Part shown: positions 10,094 to 19,101 of the stretch, piece by piece
Layout: each line of letters opens with the position of its first letter
How positions within the stretch are numbered: the first letter of the stretch is position 1
Notes under the pieces: model-generated
What the model saw: only the letters and a program-made list of their open reading frames with translations
What the model was told of the DNA's origin: nothing
Database searches by the model: none
Program-made: the position numbers and the translations under genes
From: Desulfofundulus australicus DSM 11792
Lineage (GTDB): Bacteria > Bacillota > Desulfotomaculia > Desulfotomaculales > Desulfovirgulaceae
DNA: 64,000 nt
Reading direction: 5' to 3'
NCBI RefSeq assembly: GCF_900129285.1
Contig: NZ_FQUW01000006.1
Span: 1 to 64,000 of the forward strand

Positions 10094-10936
10094 CTAAAGT
10101 ACCGCTTCTTTATGTCGACTGGCATGGCAATTAATATTTACGGCTACCGGCAGGCTGGCTATATGACATGGATAGACTTCTACGTGTACTGCCAGAGCAG
10201 TGATACGGCCGCCCAATCCTTGAGGCCCGATACCCAAGTTATTTATAGCCTCCAAAAGCTCCTTCTCCAGGGCAGCAATTTCAGCATCAGGATGGGGCTG
10301 GCCCAAAGGACGCAGAAGGGCTTCCTTGGCCAGCAGGGCAGCTTTTTCAAAGGTACCACCGATCCCAACACCAACCACCACTGGCGGACAGGGATTGGGT
10401 CCAGCTGCCCTAACCTGCTCGATGACAAAATTCTTAACCCCCTCCACTCCCTCAGCCGGTTTAAGCATACGCAGCCCGCTCATGTTTTCGCTGCCGCCAC
10501 CCTTAGGCGCGACAACAATCCTGAGTTTGTCGCCGGGAACAATACGGGTGTGAATAACAGCCGGTGTATTATCTCCTGTATTTTTACGGCGCAGGGGATG
10601 ATCAACAATCGATTTGCGCAGGTAGCCATCCCGGTAACCCCGGCGTACTCCCTCGTTAACAGCTTCGTACAGGTCCCCTCCGGTAATCATTACTTCTTGC
10701 CCTATTTCCAGAAATACAACGGCAAAACCGGTATCCTGACACATGGGGACCTGTTCTTCCCTGGCAATACGGGCATTCTCCAGCAGCTGCTGCAGGACAT
10801 CCTTTCCCGTTAACGATATTTCCTGTTCCAGAGCTTCATTAAATGCCCTTAATACATCTTCCCCCAGCTCATAGTTTGCTTTCTGACACAGTTCGGCTAC
10901 CGTAGCAGTGATGGTAGCAGCGTCTATTAAGCGCAA
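10094..10936 (-). CDS. Class I fumarase, alpha (N-terminal) subunit
   Basis: 280-residue subunit carrying the [4Fe-4S] cluster. Candidate cluster cysteines are in VPMCQDTGFAVV, GPNPCPPVVVGVGIGG and the C-terminal NINCHASRH. I place the start at TTG 10936 because GGAAGGAGGG stands 9-10 bases before it; a start at 10957 would put the ribosome site inside the gene. It is the first gene of the operon, about 35 bases after the predicted sigma-54 transcription start. Class I fumarases are oxygen-sensitive, in keeping with an anaerobe. Confidence 0.92.
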   Translation of the reverse strand: MRLIDAATITATVAELCQKANYELGEDVLRAFNEALEQEISLTGKDVLQQLLENARIAREEQVPMCQDTGFAVVFLEIGQEVMITGGDLYEAVNEGVRRGYRDGYLRKSIVDHPLRRKNTGDNTPAVIHTRIVPGDKLRIVVAPKGGGSENMSGLRMLKPAEGVEGVKNFVIEQVRAAGPNPCPPVVVGVGIGGTFEKAALLAKEALLRPLGQPHPDAEIAALEKELLEAINNLGIGPQGLGGRITALAVHVEVYPCHIASLPVAVNINCHASRHKEAVL

Positions 10937-10980
10937 AAAGTTTTTCCCTCCTTCCAATTATTTAAGCAACTATTTCACAA

Positions 10981-10999
10981 GAGCAATTTTTATACCAAA
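10981..10999 (-). promoter_or_regulatory. Sigma-54 (-24/-12) promoter of the propionate operon
   Basis: The minus strand reads TTGGTATAAAAATTGCT, that is GG, ten bases, GC, with the TTGG and TTGCT halves of the -24/-12 consensus. The GG is at 10995-10996 and the GC at 10983-10984, so transcription should begin near 10971, about 35 bases before the fumarase start. The gene immediately upstream encodes a sigma-54 activator. Confidence 0.78.
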
Positions 11000-11044
11000 T
11001 CAGAATAAAACATACAAATAAGCAAAAATGCGATATTAGAGCAC

Positions 11045-11124
11045 CTGGAGGCAATTTCTAATCTTTATAAACGTACAGGGCGCCAGTTATTATTTCTAAA
11101 AATTATAAAGAATGGCTGGAGGCA
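11045..11124 (-). promoter_or_regulatory. Candidate upstream activator sites: two TGCCTCCAG direct repeats
   Basis: TGCCTCCAG occurs twice on the minus strand, at 11045-11053 and 11116-11124, 71 bp apart (close to seven helical turns). Each is preceded by a TTAGARATT-like half (TTAGAAAT just before the first, TTAGAGATTATAAG before the second). They lie roughly 78 and 149 bases upstream of the predicted start, the usual range for enhancers of sigma-54 activators. Function is inferred. Confidence 0.6.
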
Positions 11125-11166
11125 CTTATAATCTCTAATGTAAAAACGGTGAACATTTTCTTATAT

Positions 11167-11181
11167 TTAGAATTAGTCTAA
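11167..11181. repeat. Inverted repeat TTAGA-N5-TCTAA
   Basis: A perfect 5-bp inverted repeat with a 5-base centre lies 15 bases after the end of the activator gene. The TTAGA half also recurs beside the TGCCTCCAG repeats. It may be another activator-binding site. Confidence 0.4.
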
Positions 11182-11195
11182 AATTCCAAATCCTA

Positions 11196-12902
11196 TCAGT
11201 TAGTAAAATCTTCAATTCTGCTTTTCTTTAATTTGTTATAAAGAGTAGCCAGAGAAATATTCAATGCTTGAGCAGCCCGTCGTTTGCCTTCTACACTGGT
11301 ACCATATTTTGCTATGGCTTTCTTGATCAGTAGCTGTTCCATCTGATCGATGGGAATAAGTTCTATATCTTTTTCTGGACAGGCCTTAAACTGATTTATA
11401 TGTTGAATAAAATGTTTTTTGGTAAAAATCTCCTCATCCACAGTTACCATTATCCGTTCAAAAACATTTTCCAGTTCCCGGATATTTCCCGGCCAATCAT
11501 AACTATAAAGAATCTCCTCGGCATCCCTGGATAAACCTTTGACTTTCTTACCCAATTTTCTATTTAATTTAATAATCAAATGGTTTATTAAAATAGGTAA
11601 ATCTTCTTTCCTTACCCGTAAAGGCGGTATGGTAATTTCAACCACATTTAAACGATAGTACAGGTCTTCTCTAAACTTACCCTGGCGGATTAACTCCCGA
11701 AGATTACGGTTGGTAGCCGCAATAACCCGCACATCAACTTTAATGGTCTGAGTACCACCAACCCGCTCAAATTCCATTTCTTGCAATACCCGGAGCAGTT
11801 TCCCCTGTAAATTAAGATTCATGTCACCAATTTCATCGAGAAAAATAGTTCCGCCATGGGCCAGTTCAAATTTACCAATTTTAGATTTAACTGCCCCGGT
11901 AAAGGCTCCTTTGGCGTAACCGAAAAACTCGCTCTCTAAAAGACTATCCGGGATGGCTGCACAATTAACTTTTATAAATGGCTTATCCCTGCGGGGGCTG
12001 GCATGATGGATGGCATGAGCGAACAACTCTTTCCCTGTGCCACTTTCTCCAAGCAGGAGGACGGTAGAATTTGTACGGGCTGCCCTTTCGGCCACCTGGA
12101 TACAGCGGCGTAGCTCAGCACTATTCCCCAGTATATCGGCAAAAGTATACTTGCTGGTGGTAACCTGGCCGAATTTATCGGAGAGATTCTCAATAATACT
12201 GGTGCTCTGGCGCAGTTGTTCCATTAAATTCATAACGTCAGTAAAGTGCTGAAAAACCACCACCGCTCCTTCCATCTTGCCATCCACAAAAATGGGAGCA
12301 GCATTGGAAATTACTTCCGCATTACTCCCTCCCACTTTGGTACGGTGTCCCACCACACTACGGCCAGTGCGCAGTACCGTGGCCAGGGCCCCGTCGGGGG
12401 AAGCTTCGAAGATATTCTGACCAATCCTTTCCTTCTCACTGATACCGGTAATACGGGTAAAGGCCGGGTTAACGTACTTAATAACCCCGCGGGAATCCGC
12501 CACTTCAATGGCCTCCTGGACCGAATCGAGGATGGCGGCCAGCTCACCTTGCACCCGCCGTGCTTCCAGCAACTTCTCCTTTTCTTTTAAAACGGCCAGC
12601 ATTAGATCCAGGGCCCGGGCCTCCATGATAGACATTCCCCGTGGTTTTACCCGGTGCAGGTGCAGCTGGACCTCCGGATCTCCGGTAGCCTCGATCAAAA
12701 CATCTATGCCGGGTAAACGCAACAATTCTCCATAATCAGCAGTGGTAAAAACCCCATCTGCGGCCGCAGCCTTTATCCCCGGAGATGAAAGATCGGGATC
12801 GGCTACCCCCAAAATCTGTACATCCTTTACGGCTTTCAGCATACGGTAAATGGAATAACCATCCTCATTGCCCCCGATAATGGCTACGGATAACCTGGGC
12901 AT
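11196..12902 (-). CDS. Sigma-54-dependent activator with Rossmann-like, PAS, AAA+ and Fis-type HTH domains
   Basis: 568-residue activator, corresponding to mmcA in the Pelotomaculum cluster as I recall it. Residues 1-110 look like a dinucleotide-binding fold ([36 protein letters not shown]). Residues about 120-225 are a PAS domain ([15 protein letters not shown]). The AAA+ domain follows, with Walker A GESGTGKE near 290, the sigma-54 contact loop GAFTGA near 350 and Walker [13 protein letters not shown] helix-turn-helix ends the protein ([19 protein letters not shown]). AAGGTG precedes the ATG. It probably turns on the adjacent operon through the -24/-12 promoter. The ligand or redox signal is unknown. 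Confidence 0.92.
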   Translation of the reverse strand: MPRLSVAIIGGNEDGYSIYRMLKAVKDVQILGVADPDLSSPGIKAAAADGVFTTADYGELLRLPGIDVLIEATGDPEVQLHLHRVKPRGMSIMEARALDLMLAVLKEKEKLLEARRVQGELAAILDSVQEAIEVADSRGVIKYVNPAFTRITGISEKERIGQNIFEASPDGALATVLRTGRSVVGHRTKVGGSNAEVISNAAPIFVDGKMEGAVVVFQHFTDVMNLMEQLRQSTSIIENLSDKFGQVTTSKYTFADILGNSAELRRCIQVAERAARTNSTVLLLGESGTGKELFAHAIHHASPRRDKPFIKVNCAAIPDSLLESEFFGYAKGAFTGAVKSKIGKFELAHGGTIFLDEIGDMNLNLQGKLLRVLQEMEFERVGGTQTIKVDVRVIAATNRNLRELIRQGKFREDLYYRLNVVEITIPPLRVRKEDLPILINHLIIKLNRKLGKKVKGLSRDAEEILYSYDWPGNIRELENVFERIMVTVDEEIFTKKHFIQHINQFKACPEKDIELIPIDQMEQLLIKKAIAKYGTSVEGKRRAAQALNISLATLYNKLKKSRIEDFTN

Positions 12903-12996
12903 ACCACTTCACCTTCTACGTGGTCCAGAATTTAAAGGTTTATTTCGACGCTTATCTTCTATTCCCTTCTAAAAAATAAAATATAATAATAAAATC

Positions 12997-13035
12997 CGAA
13001 CAATTGTTTTTTCCTTATTCGCTCTATGATATAAT
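12997..13035 (+). promoter_or_regulatory. LexA box and lexA promoter
   Basis: CGAACAATTGTTTT at 12997-13010 matches the Gram-positive SOS box CGAAC-N4-GTTYG at all but the last base. A TATAAT at 13030-13035 (and an overlapping TATGAT at 13025) provides the -10; the -35 region overlaps the box. This implies lexA autoregulation. The box is also about 95 bases upstream of the divergent sigma-54 activator gene. Confidence 0.75.
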
Positions 13036-13063
13036 CCAAAAAAAAAGGAGGTTAATGGTCACC

Positions 13064-13672
13064 ATGAACTCCGACCTTACCCCCAGGGAAAAGATAATTT
13101 TAGAAACAATCAAAAAGTGTATACATAATAAAGGATACCCACCTTCGGTACGGGAAATAGGTCAGGCAGCGGGACTTAAATCCAGTTCCACAGTACATTA
13201 TTATTTAAAGCGATTGGAGGAAAAAGGTTTAATAAGGCGCGACCCCACCAAACCCAGGGCTTTGGAATTACGGGAACACACTTTGCCTGTAAATCAACCC
13301 ATACGGATGATTCCCCTGCTGGGTAGAGTGGCAGCGGGAGAACCCATCCTGGCTGTGGAATTCCAGGAGGACGTTTTTCCCCTGCCGGCCAGCTTTACCG
13401 GAGAGGGTGAGTTCTTCATGCTTACTGTCCGGGGCGACAGCATGATTGAAGCCGGCATCCTTGACGGGGACCTGGTGGTGGTAAGGCGCCAGTCCAGCGC
13501 AGATAACGGGGATATTGTGGTAGCTCTTGTGGAGGATGAGGCCACGGTTAAAAGATTCTTCCGGGAAGACGACCATATTCGCCTGCAGCCGGAAAACAAG
13601 GCCATGTCACCCATTAGAGTAAAAAACCCGCTTATTCTGGGCAAGGTGGTGGGCCTGCTGCGTAAACTTTAA
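13064..13672 (+). CDS. lexA: LexA repressor
   Basis: 202-residue SOS repressor. The N-terminal winged helix contains [16 protein letters not shown] and [21 protein letters not shown]. The cleavage site is the Ala-Gly in GRVAAGEPI, and the self-cleavage dyad is the serine of [13 protein letters not shown] and the lysine of [14 protein letters not shown] is at 13046-13051; ATG at 13064 aligns with known LexA N-termini, and ATG at 13055 is possible but very close to the ribosome site. Confidence 0.96.
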   Translation: MNSDLTPREKIILETIKKCIHNKGYPPSVREIGQAAGLKSSSTVHYYLKRLEEKGLIRRDPTKPRALELREHTLPVNQPIRMIPLLGRVAAGEPILAVEFQEDVFPLPASFTGEGEFFMLTVRGDSMIEAGILDGDLVVVRRQSSADNGDIVVALVEDEATVKRFFREDDHIRLQPENKAMSPIRVKNPLILGKVVGLLRKL

Positions 13673-13706
13673 ATTAAACCCGTTTTCCTATCCTTTTAAT
13701 CCGATT

Positions 13707-14351
13707 TTAATCCGACTTTTTACAGGCTGCCAGTTTCGGAGCATAATAATGGGCGGCATAGATAGCTCCCAGAGGGTTATGGGCCAGCACCCGATCCTTG
13801 ACCGCCAGAACGGTAACCGGTGCTGCCGAATACTTGATAAATAAACTGTCGTGGCCCACGCAAAGACCAAGTAAAACGTTCAACTCCGTCCCGGCCCGGT
13901 TTAACAAGTAGGCCTGGGCGACGGGATTGCATATGGGTTCAAATTGACCGGGGCGAACCTTTTGCTCTTCGCGTATACCCAATAATTCCTTGGGTTTGGA
14001 GCCGGTTTTGCACATTACCGATGCAACGACAAATCCTGCCTGTTGAAATATCTTTGTCACCTGTGCTGCTTCCCTGCGCAATCCGACGCAGAAAGCCAGG
14101 CCCAATTTAGTAAATCCGGCCATACGGCTGAACTGGATGATCTCTTCCAGCCTGCTCCACCTGCGGTAACCGGCGGACTCAGTTAAGGCCGAGTTAAGGG
14201 CCAGATTGGCTGCAACCGGATCCTGCCGGTATTCTCTATCGGCTTCCTCAAAAACATTACCTGCAGTATTCATGGGGCAGTGCTCCGGAATTTTTTCCGT
14301 CTGACCCGTATAGCAAGCGTAGATTCCACACTCTGCGCACCGCAGCATCAT
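13707..14351 (-). CDS. DUF1847 family protein, cysteine-rich, putative metal binding
   Basis: 214-residue protein. The N-terminus is rich in cysteine (CAECGIYACYTG, then EHCPMN), with further cysteines in GLAFCVGLRREA, SVMCKTGSKPKE, EPICNPVAQA and GLCVGHDSLF. This pattern is that of DUF1847 proteins of anaerobes, whose role is unknown; the cysteines suggest a metal site or Fe-S cluster. AAGGAGTGAGTC precedes ATG 14351. It is convergent with lexA and stands alone. Confidence 0.75.
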   Translation of the reverse strand: MMLRCAECGIYACYTGQTEKIPEHCPMNTAGNVFEEADREYRQDPVAANLALNSALTESAGYRRWSRLEEIIQFSRMAGFTKLGLAFCVGLRREAAQVTKIFQQAGFVVASVMCKTGSKPKELLGIREEQKVRPGQFEPICNPVAQAYLLNRAGTELNVLLGLCVGHDSLFIKYSAAPVTVLAVKDRVLAHNPLGAIYAAHYYAPKLAACKKSD

Positions 14352-14495
14352 GACTCACTCCTTTACATAAAAAATAAAGATAATGGTAACCGGGCTTGGT
14401 AATTTTCTTAGGAAATTCCTCGACTCTCTTTCTCCCAACGTTATATAACGGCGATTATATTGACTCCAGAGTATGACCTAAGAACTTTATCGTAC

Positions 14496-15716
14496 CTACT
14501 GTTTAAAACTATCACCCCTCTCGGGAGCTAGGTGTAATTCCCGAGGAAAGGGCTTGCTGTTGATTTCCAGGTAATAATTCGGTACAGGCCAACCAAAATG
14601 ACGTCGTTGTCTTAAGCGGAAAGCGGCAGCATGCTTTTTTAATTCATAACCTATCCCAGCAGCCAGAGAATCAGCTTTCAATGAAATTGTTTCCACATAA
14701 CCGCTTTTTTCCGCCCCCTCCAACAACTCCTCACCCGCTGGAGTACGTACCAGACAGGAAGATACTCCCACCAAATCTCGCTTTTCCCGCACCCGTGGCC
14801 TCCAGTAATCCCCTACTGACAAATCTGCCAATTCCGCAGACCAGTCTACACACATTTCACAACGATCCCGTTTATATGCAGGCATGAGATGATGGTACAT
14901 ATACTGATGGCGATCCAAAAGCAACTTCCGCCCATCCTTGAGTTCTACCGTCAGGTGACCCGGCCAATCACCGTCCCGGTAGTTCAAAGAAGTAATATCT
15001 TCTAGCTTCTCCACCTTTAAATGTTCTACCAGGAGGTGGTAAGTACCCTCAAAATAAAACTGGGAAGCACAGAAAAGCCCCACTGTTAACACCACCGCCC
15101 GGGATAGATATGCAGGCTGACCGTGATACTGCATCTTGCGCAAGCCGTGGATCTGACACGGCAGGCCCACTACCGCTAAGCGACGGTAACCTTCTTTATA
15201 AGCCCGGTTTAAAAGGGCACTTACTGGTACACAAGCGTATTTACTCTGGGCTGCGGCCAGGAGTTGCTGGCGGGTTACTGCCAGCTTTGCCTCGGTACGC
15301 CAGGGCTGGTCCGGCCGATATCCGGCCACTAGAGCACAATCAACAAGCCCCTTTTCTAGAGCATAAATCAGCAGAGCCGTGACCAATCCTCCGCTAGCAC
15401 CATGTTTCCTGATATCCCTGTCGACTGCACAGCCAGCCCGCGCATAGCGGTACACACCAAGGTCGGGAATTTTTTCTTCCCTCACACGCCCAAAAACAAA
15501 TTGTTCTAAAAGGGGAATATTAACCTCCTCTCCCGGACATATAATTGTGCATAAACCGCAACCTGTACAGCTACCAATTAATTCCGGTAGTGGTTCGTTG
15601 TCTTTATAGCCCCATCCAATAGCTCCTGCAATACATATTCCTGCACAAGTACCGCAGGCCGTACATAAACCCCGCTGGATAACCCGATTCTGTAATTCGA
15701 CAAATGAATCACTCAA
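14496..15716 (-). CDS. FrhB-like iron-sulfur flavoprotein (coenzyme F420 hydrogenase/dehydrogenase beta family)
   Basis: 406-residue protein. Residues 15-65 hold two ferredoxin-type cysteine clusters (CTACGTCAGIC and CTGCGLCTIICPG). The FrhB core follows with HGASGGLVTALL near 110, VVGLPCQIHGLRKMQ near 195 and RCEMCVDWSAELADLSVGDY near 290. Members oxidise or reduce F420, or serve as flavin/Fe-S electron-transfer subunits. No hydrogenase or formate dehydrogenase subunit lies beside it, so the partner and cofactor are unknown. TTACCTCCC-type ribosome sequence (GGGAGGTAA) precedes the start. Confidence 0.8.
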   Translation of the reverse strand: MSDSFVELQNRVIQRGLCTACGTCAGICIAGAIGWGYKDNEPLPELIGSCTGCGLCTIICPGEEVNIPLLEQFVFGRVREEKIPDLGVYRYARAGCAVDRDIRKHGASGGLVTALLIYALEKGLVDCALVAGYRPDQPWRTEAKLAVTRQQLLAAAQSKYACVPVSALLNRAYKEGYRRLAVVGLPCQIHGLRKMQYHGQPAYLSRAVVLTVGLFCASQFYFEGTYHLLVEHLKVEKLEDITSLNYRDGDWPGHLTVELKDGRKLLLDRHQYMYHHLMPAYKRDRCEMCVDWSAELADLSVGDYWRPRVREKRDLVGVSSCLVRTPAGEELLEGAEKSGYVETISLKADSLAAGIGYELKKHAAAFRLRQRRHFGWPVPNYYLEINSKPFPRELHLAPERGDSFKQ

Positions 15717-15765
15717 AACGTTTACCTCCCTGTATCTATATCCAAAAAAGAAAGAGGCTTAAAGG

Positions 15766-16479
15766 TTAAATACCCAGGTACGCCTCTTTAACATGCTGGT
15801 TATTCAACAGTTCAGTACCGATGCCATGAAGAGTTACCCTCCCGTTCTCCAGTACATAGGCCCGGGTACACATCTTCAAAGCATGCATAATATTTTGTTC
15901 CACCAGTAAAACTGTAATACCCCGCCGGTTAATCTCCTTGACAATTTCAAACACCTGATTAACAAGAACAGGTGCCAATCCCAAAGAAGGTTCATCCAAC
16001 ATCAGAAGTTTAGGCAGAGCCATCAAACCTCTTCCAATGGCCAGCATTTGCTGCTGACCACCGCTTAAAGTTCCCGCTTCTTGATTTTGTTTTTCTTTTA
16101 ATATGGGGAAGAGAGAGAAAACCCACTCCATAGTTTCCTTTCTCTTTTTCTTAGCTTCTGGTAATAGCGAGCCCATTTCCAGATTTTCCTTCACACTCAT
16201 TTCAGGAAAAAGTCTTCTCCCCTCTGGTACATGGGCAATACCTAACTCAGCGACCCTGTGAGCCGGTATTCTGGTGATCTCTTTTCCCAAAAAATAAATG
16301 TTCCCACTATGGGGGCGCAATAAACCAGAAATAGTATTTAAAATGGTGGTTTTACCGGCACCATTAGCACCTAAAAGGGCCACCAGCTCTCCTTCCATTA
16401 CTTCAAAAGTAACGTCCCACAACACCTGCATATCTCCATATGAAACGCTGACATTATCTACTTTAAGCATAGGCCTCAC
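15766..16479 (-). CDS. livF: Branched-chain amino-acid type ABC transporter ATP-binding protein LivF
   Basis: 237-residue ATPase with Walker A GANGAGKTT, signature LSGGQQQMLAIGRGL, Walker B LLMLDEPSLGLAP and the switch histidine after LLVEQN. The short length and GLRPHSG-type insert mark LivF. The first bases overlap the end of livG by 17 bases. It energises the permease encoded by the neighbouring genes. Confidence 0.93.
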   Translation of the reverse strand: MRPMLKVDNVSVSYGDMQVLWDVTFEVMEGELVALLGANGAGKTTILNTISGLLRPHSGNIYFLGKEITRIPAHRVAELGIAHVPEGRRLFPEMSVKENLEMGSLLPEAKKKRKETMEWVFSLFPILKEKQNQEAGTLSGGQQQMLAIGRGLMALPKLLMLDEPSLGLAPVLVNQVFEIVKEINRRGITVLLVEQNIMHALKMCTRAYVLENGRVTLHGIGTELLNNQHVKEAYLGI

Positions 16480-17182
16480 CTAAATATGCTTTTATTACCT
16501 CCGGATGATTGGCTACTTCCCTTGGTGTTCCCAAAGCAATTTCCCGGCCGAAACTGATAGCCAGAATTCGGTCAGAAATACCCATTATTACTTTCATTAT
16601 GTGTTCTACAATGATAATAGTAATGCCAATTTCCCTTATCTTTAAAATTATATTAATTGCTTCTTCCGTTTCTTTTGGATTTAAACCGGCTGCTGTTTCA
16701 TCTAGGAGTAAAAGCTTTGGTTCCGTAGCCAGGGCACGAGCAATTTCCAGACGCTTTCTATCAGCAATAGTTAAATTTTTTGCATCCATATCCTTACGGT
16801 GGTAGAGGCCGCAAAACTCCAGAACTTCTAAGGCCTTACTCCTGGCTTTAGAAATACTAGTAGTGTGCAGAAAAGCTCCGGCCATTACATTCTCCAGAAC
16901 AGTCATTCTTTTCAAGGGTTTAACTACTTGAAAAGTTCTGCCTATGCCAAGGGCACAGATTTTATGGGGCGGCAAACCATCAATGCGACGTCCTTGAAAG
17001 TAAATTTCTCCAGAAGTTAAAGGATAAAAACCATTAATCAGGTTAAAAATAGTTGTTTTTCCCGATCCATTGGGCCCAATCAATCCCAAAATTTCTCCCT
17101 GTTTTACGGTAAAACTAATATCGTTTACGGCTCTTAAACCACCAAAATTTTTAACAATATTTTTGACTTCTAAAAAGCTCAT
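16463..17182 (-). CDS. livG: Branched-chain amino-acid type ABC transporter ATP-binding protein LivG
   Basis: 239-residue ATPase with Walker A GPNGSGKTT, the LivG-specific GIGRTFQVVKPLKRMTVLENV stretch, and Walker B KLLLLDETAAGLNPKE. The usual LSGGQ signature is replaced by NLTIADRKRLEIARAL, as often seen in LivG proteins. It pairs with LivF and follows livM by one base. Confidence 0.93.
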   Translation of the reverse strand: MSFLEVKNIVKNFGGLRAVNDISFTVKQGEILGLIGPNGSGKTTIFNLINGFYPLTSGEIYFQGRRIDGLPPHKICALGIGRTFQVVKPLKRMTVLENVMAGAFLHTTSISKARSKALEVLEFCGLYHRKDMDAKNLTIADRKRLEIARALATEPKLLLLDETAAGLNPKETEEAINIILKIREIGITIIIVEHIMKVIMGISDRILAISFGREIALGTPREVANHPEVIKAYLGEAYA

Positions 17183-17183
17183 T

Positions 17184-18152
17184 TTAATTACCCCCAGCCA
17201 CCATAGCTTTTTTGTCTTGCCTGATAAAGAGGCGCTTTAGAGTACCCAGTTCTCCAATTATACCATTGGGCATAAAAAGTATTACCAGGCAAACAATAAT
17301 GCCAAAGGCCAGTACATTGGCCGAACCCAGCCAGGCCCGGAAAAGCTCACTTAAAGCTATATAAATAGCCGCACCTATGGAAGGCCCTAACAGTGTAGCC
17401 ACCCCACCCATCATTACCACCAGAATGACCATTACAGATATATCACTAAGAGAAAAAACCACATGCGGGTCAATAAAGGCAATATAGTTCATATAAAAAG
17501 CACCTACCAGTCCTGCTATAAAGGCACTGGGTAGCAGAGCGAACATCTTATACCTAGTGGTAGGAATCCCCAGGGACTCAGCTGCATCCTGGTCCTCTCT
17601 GATGGATACAAAATAATAACCCAGTTTTGATTTAATCATACGATCCACAATAATTAAGGAAATTCCCCATATCAAGAAAGCAATAAAGTAATAAGGAATC
17701 TTGGTAGAAAAGGTGTTGAGGATTAAAATTCCTTGAGCACCATTGGTTAGGGAAACCCAGTTGGTAAAAACCAATCGGAATATTTCCCCCAGAGCCAGCG
17801 TGGCCAGGGCAAAATATGGCCCACGCAAGCGAAAACAAACTAAACCTATAGGTATAGCTACCACCATGGATATAACAGGACCCAGGGCTAATCCCCACCA
17901 TGGAGAAACGTTCAGGTGAAAAATCAATAGTCCGGCAGAATAGGCTCCTAAACCAAAAAAAGCAGCATGACCAAAAGAGACCTGTCCCGCATATCCACCC
18001 AGGAGGTTCCATGCCGTTCCCAGTGTGGCCCAGATAAATATCATAATTATGATATGCTGAAAATAAGGGGCTTTGATTACAAAAGGAAGTGCAATTGCCA
18101 TTATAATAACTATTGTCGGTACTACCAATTTTTTATAACCTGTTGAAATCAT
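17184..18152 (-). CDS. livM: Branched-chain amino-acid type ABC transporter permease LivM
   Basis: 322-residue inner-membrane permease with about nine hydrophobic segments. GYAGQVSFGHAAFFGLGAYSAG near residue 55 and GLRGPYFALATLALGEIFRL-like sequence near 110 are family marks, as is ESLGIPTTRYK, the cytoplasmic loop that contacts the ATPases. It follows livH by six bases after GGAGGTGAGC. Confidence 0.93.
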   Translation of the reverse strand: MISTGYKKLVVPTIVIIMAIALPFVIKAPYFQHIIIMIFIWATLGTAWNLLGGYAGQVSFGHAAFFGLGAYSAGLLIFHLNVSPWWGLALGPVISMVVAIPIGLVCFRLRGPYFALATLALGEIFRLVFTNWVSLTNGAQGILILNTFSTKIPYYFIAFLIWGISLIIVDRMIKSKLGYYFVSIREDQDAAESLGIPTTRYKMFALLPSAFIAGLVGAFYMNYIAFIDPHVVFSLSDISVMVILVVMMGGVATLLGPSIGAAIYIALSELFRAWLGSANVLAFGIIVCLVILFMPNGIIGELGTLKRLFIRQDKKAMVAGGN

Positions 18153-18158
18153 TTATGC

Positions 18159-19034
18159 TCACCTCCTGGTAAAGCTCCTAAAACCACCTGGAAGGAACAA
18201 CAAAACCAGCAGAAAAATGATCAAACCAACCACATCTTTATATCCCATAGAAATGTAGGTAGCTCCTAAAGATTCAGCAATGCCCAGGGTGAGTCCCCCT
18301 AAAATTGCACCCATTGTACTCCCCATCCCCCCTAAAATAGTAATAATAAATGCCTTGGCAGTAAAAAGATGTCCAATATCAGGCCAAAGATAAAATAGGG
18401 GAAGCAGCAGAGAACCACCCGCAGCTGCAAGTGCTGAGCCAATGCCAAATGTAATCACTGTAATTCGGGAAGCATTCACGCCCATATAAATAGCTGCGTC
18501 CCTATCCTGCGCTGTTGCCCTGATAGAACGGCCCAGATCTGTCCGGGTAAGAAAGAGGTGCAACAACCATGTAAGGATCATGGCTATTAAAAAACCAAAG
18601 GTCATAGGAATACTAATTGATATGTCGCCCAGAAAAAAGGTTTTGGTAGAATAACTGGTCACTACCGAACGATAATCTGATTTAAAGATTAACCGCATTG
18701 TTTCAGTCAAAACCAGCATAATACCTACAGTTAATAGCACCTGATTTTCTGGTAAGATAGAATCAACTTCCACTAACCGGTTAATTAAATATTTTTGAAT
18801 TAAACAACCAATTAAAAAGAGAGCCGGCATAGAAATAAACATACCCAGGTAAGGATCTATTCCCCATTCTTTAAAACAAAAATAAGTAATATACATTCCT
18901 ACCATTACTAAAGCACCATGCGCCAAGTTAATAATCTTCATTACACCCATAATCAGAGTCATACCAATAGCGATTAGAGCATACATGGCACCCAAAAGAA
19001 TACCACATATTATTGTCTGTAAAAATAACGACAT
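18159..19034 (-). CDS. livH: Branched-chain amino-acid type ABC transporter permease LivH
   Basis: 291-residue membrane permease. It begins MSLFLQTIICGILLGAMYAL and contains TLIMGVMKIINLAHGALVMVG, RATAQDRDAAIYMGVN (ATPase-contact loop) and the C-terminal GGMGSTMGAILGGL. ATG 19034 is preferred because GGGAGGTAAGC lies before it; an ATG at 19052 overlaps that site. Confidence 0.93.
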   Translation of the reverse strand: MSLFLQTIICGILLGAMYALIAIGMTLIMGVMKIINLAHGALVMVGMYITYFCFKEWGIDPYLGMFISMPALFLIGCLIQKYLINRLVEVDSILPENQVLLTVGIMLVLTETMRLIFKSDYRSVVTSYSTKTFFLGDISISIPMTFGFLIAMILTWLLHLFLTRTDLGRSIRATAQDRDAAIYMGVNASRITVITFGIGSALAAAGGSLLLPLFYLWPDIGHLFTAKAFIITILGGMGSTMGAILGGLTLGIAESLGATYISMGYKDVVGLIIFLLVLLFLPGGFRSFTRR

Positions 19035-19101
19035 ATAAGGCTTACCTCCCATGCTTTAGAGGAGCAGGGGGGATGTACCCCCTGCTCATAAAGCTTCTCT
19101 A

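Noticed and set aside
14439-14450. Perfect palindrome CGTTATATAACG in the gap after the FrhB-like gene
   Set aside because: A 12-bp AT-rich palindrome can arise by chance and is not clearly placed relative to a promoter; mentioned only as part of another finding.
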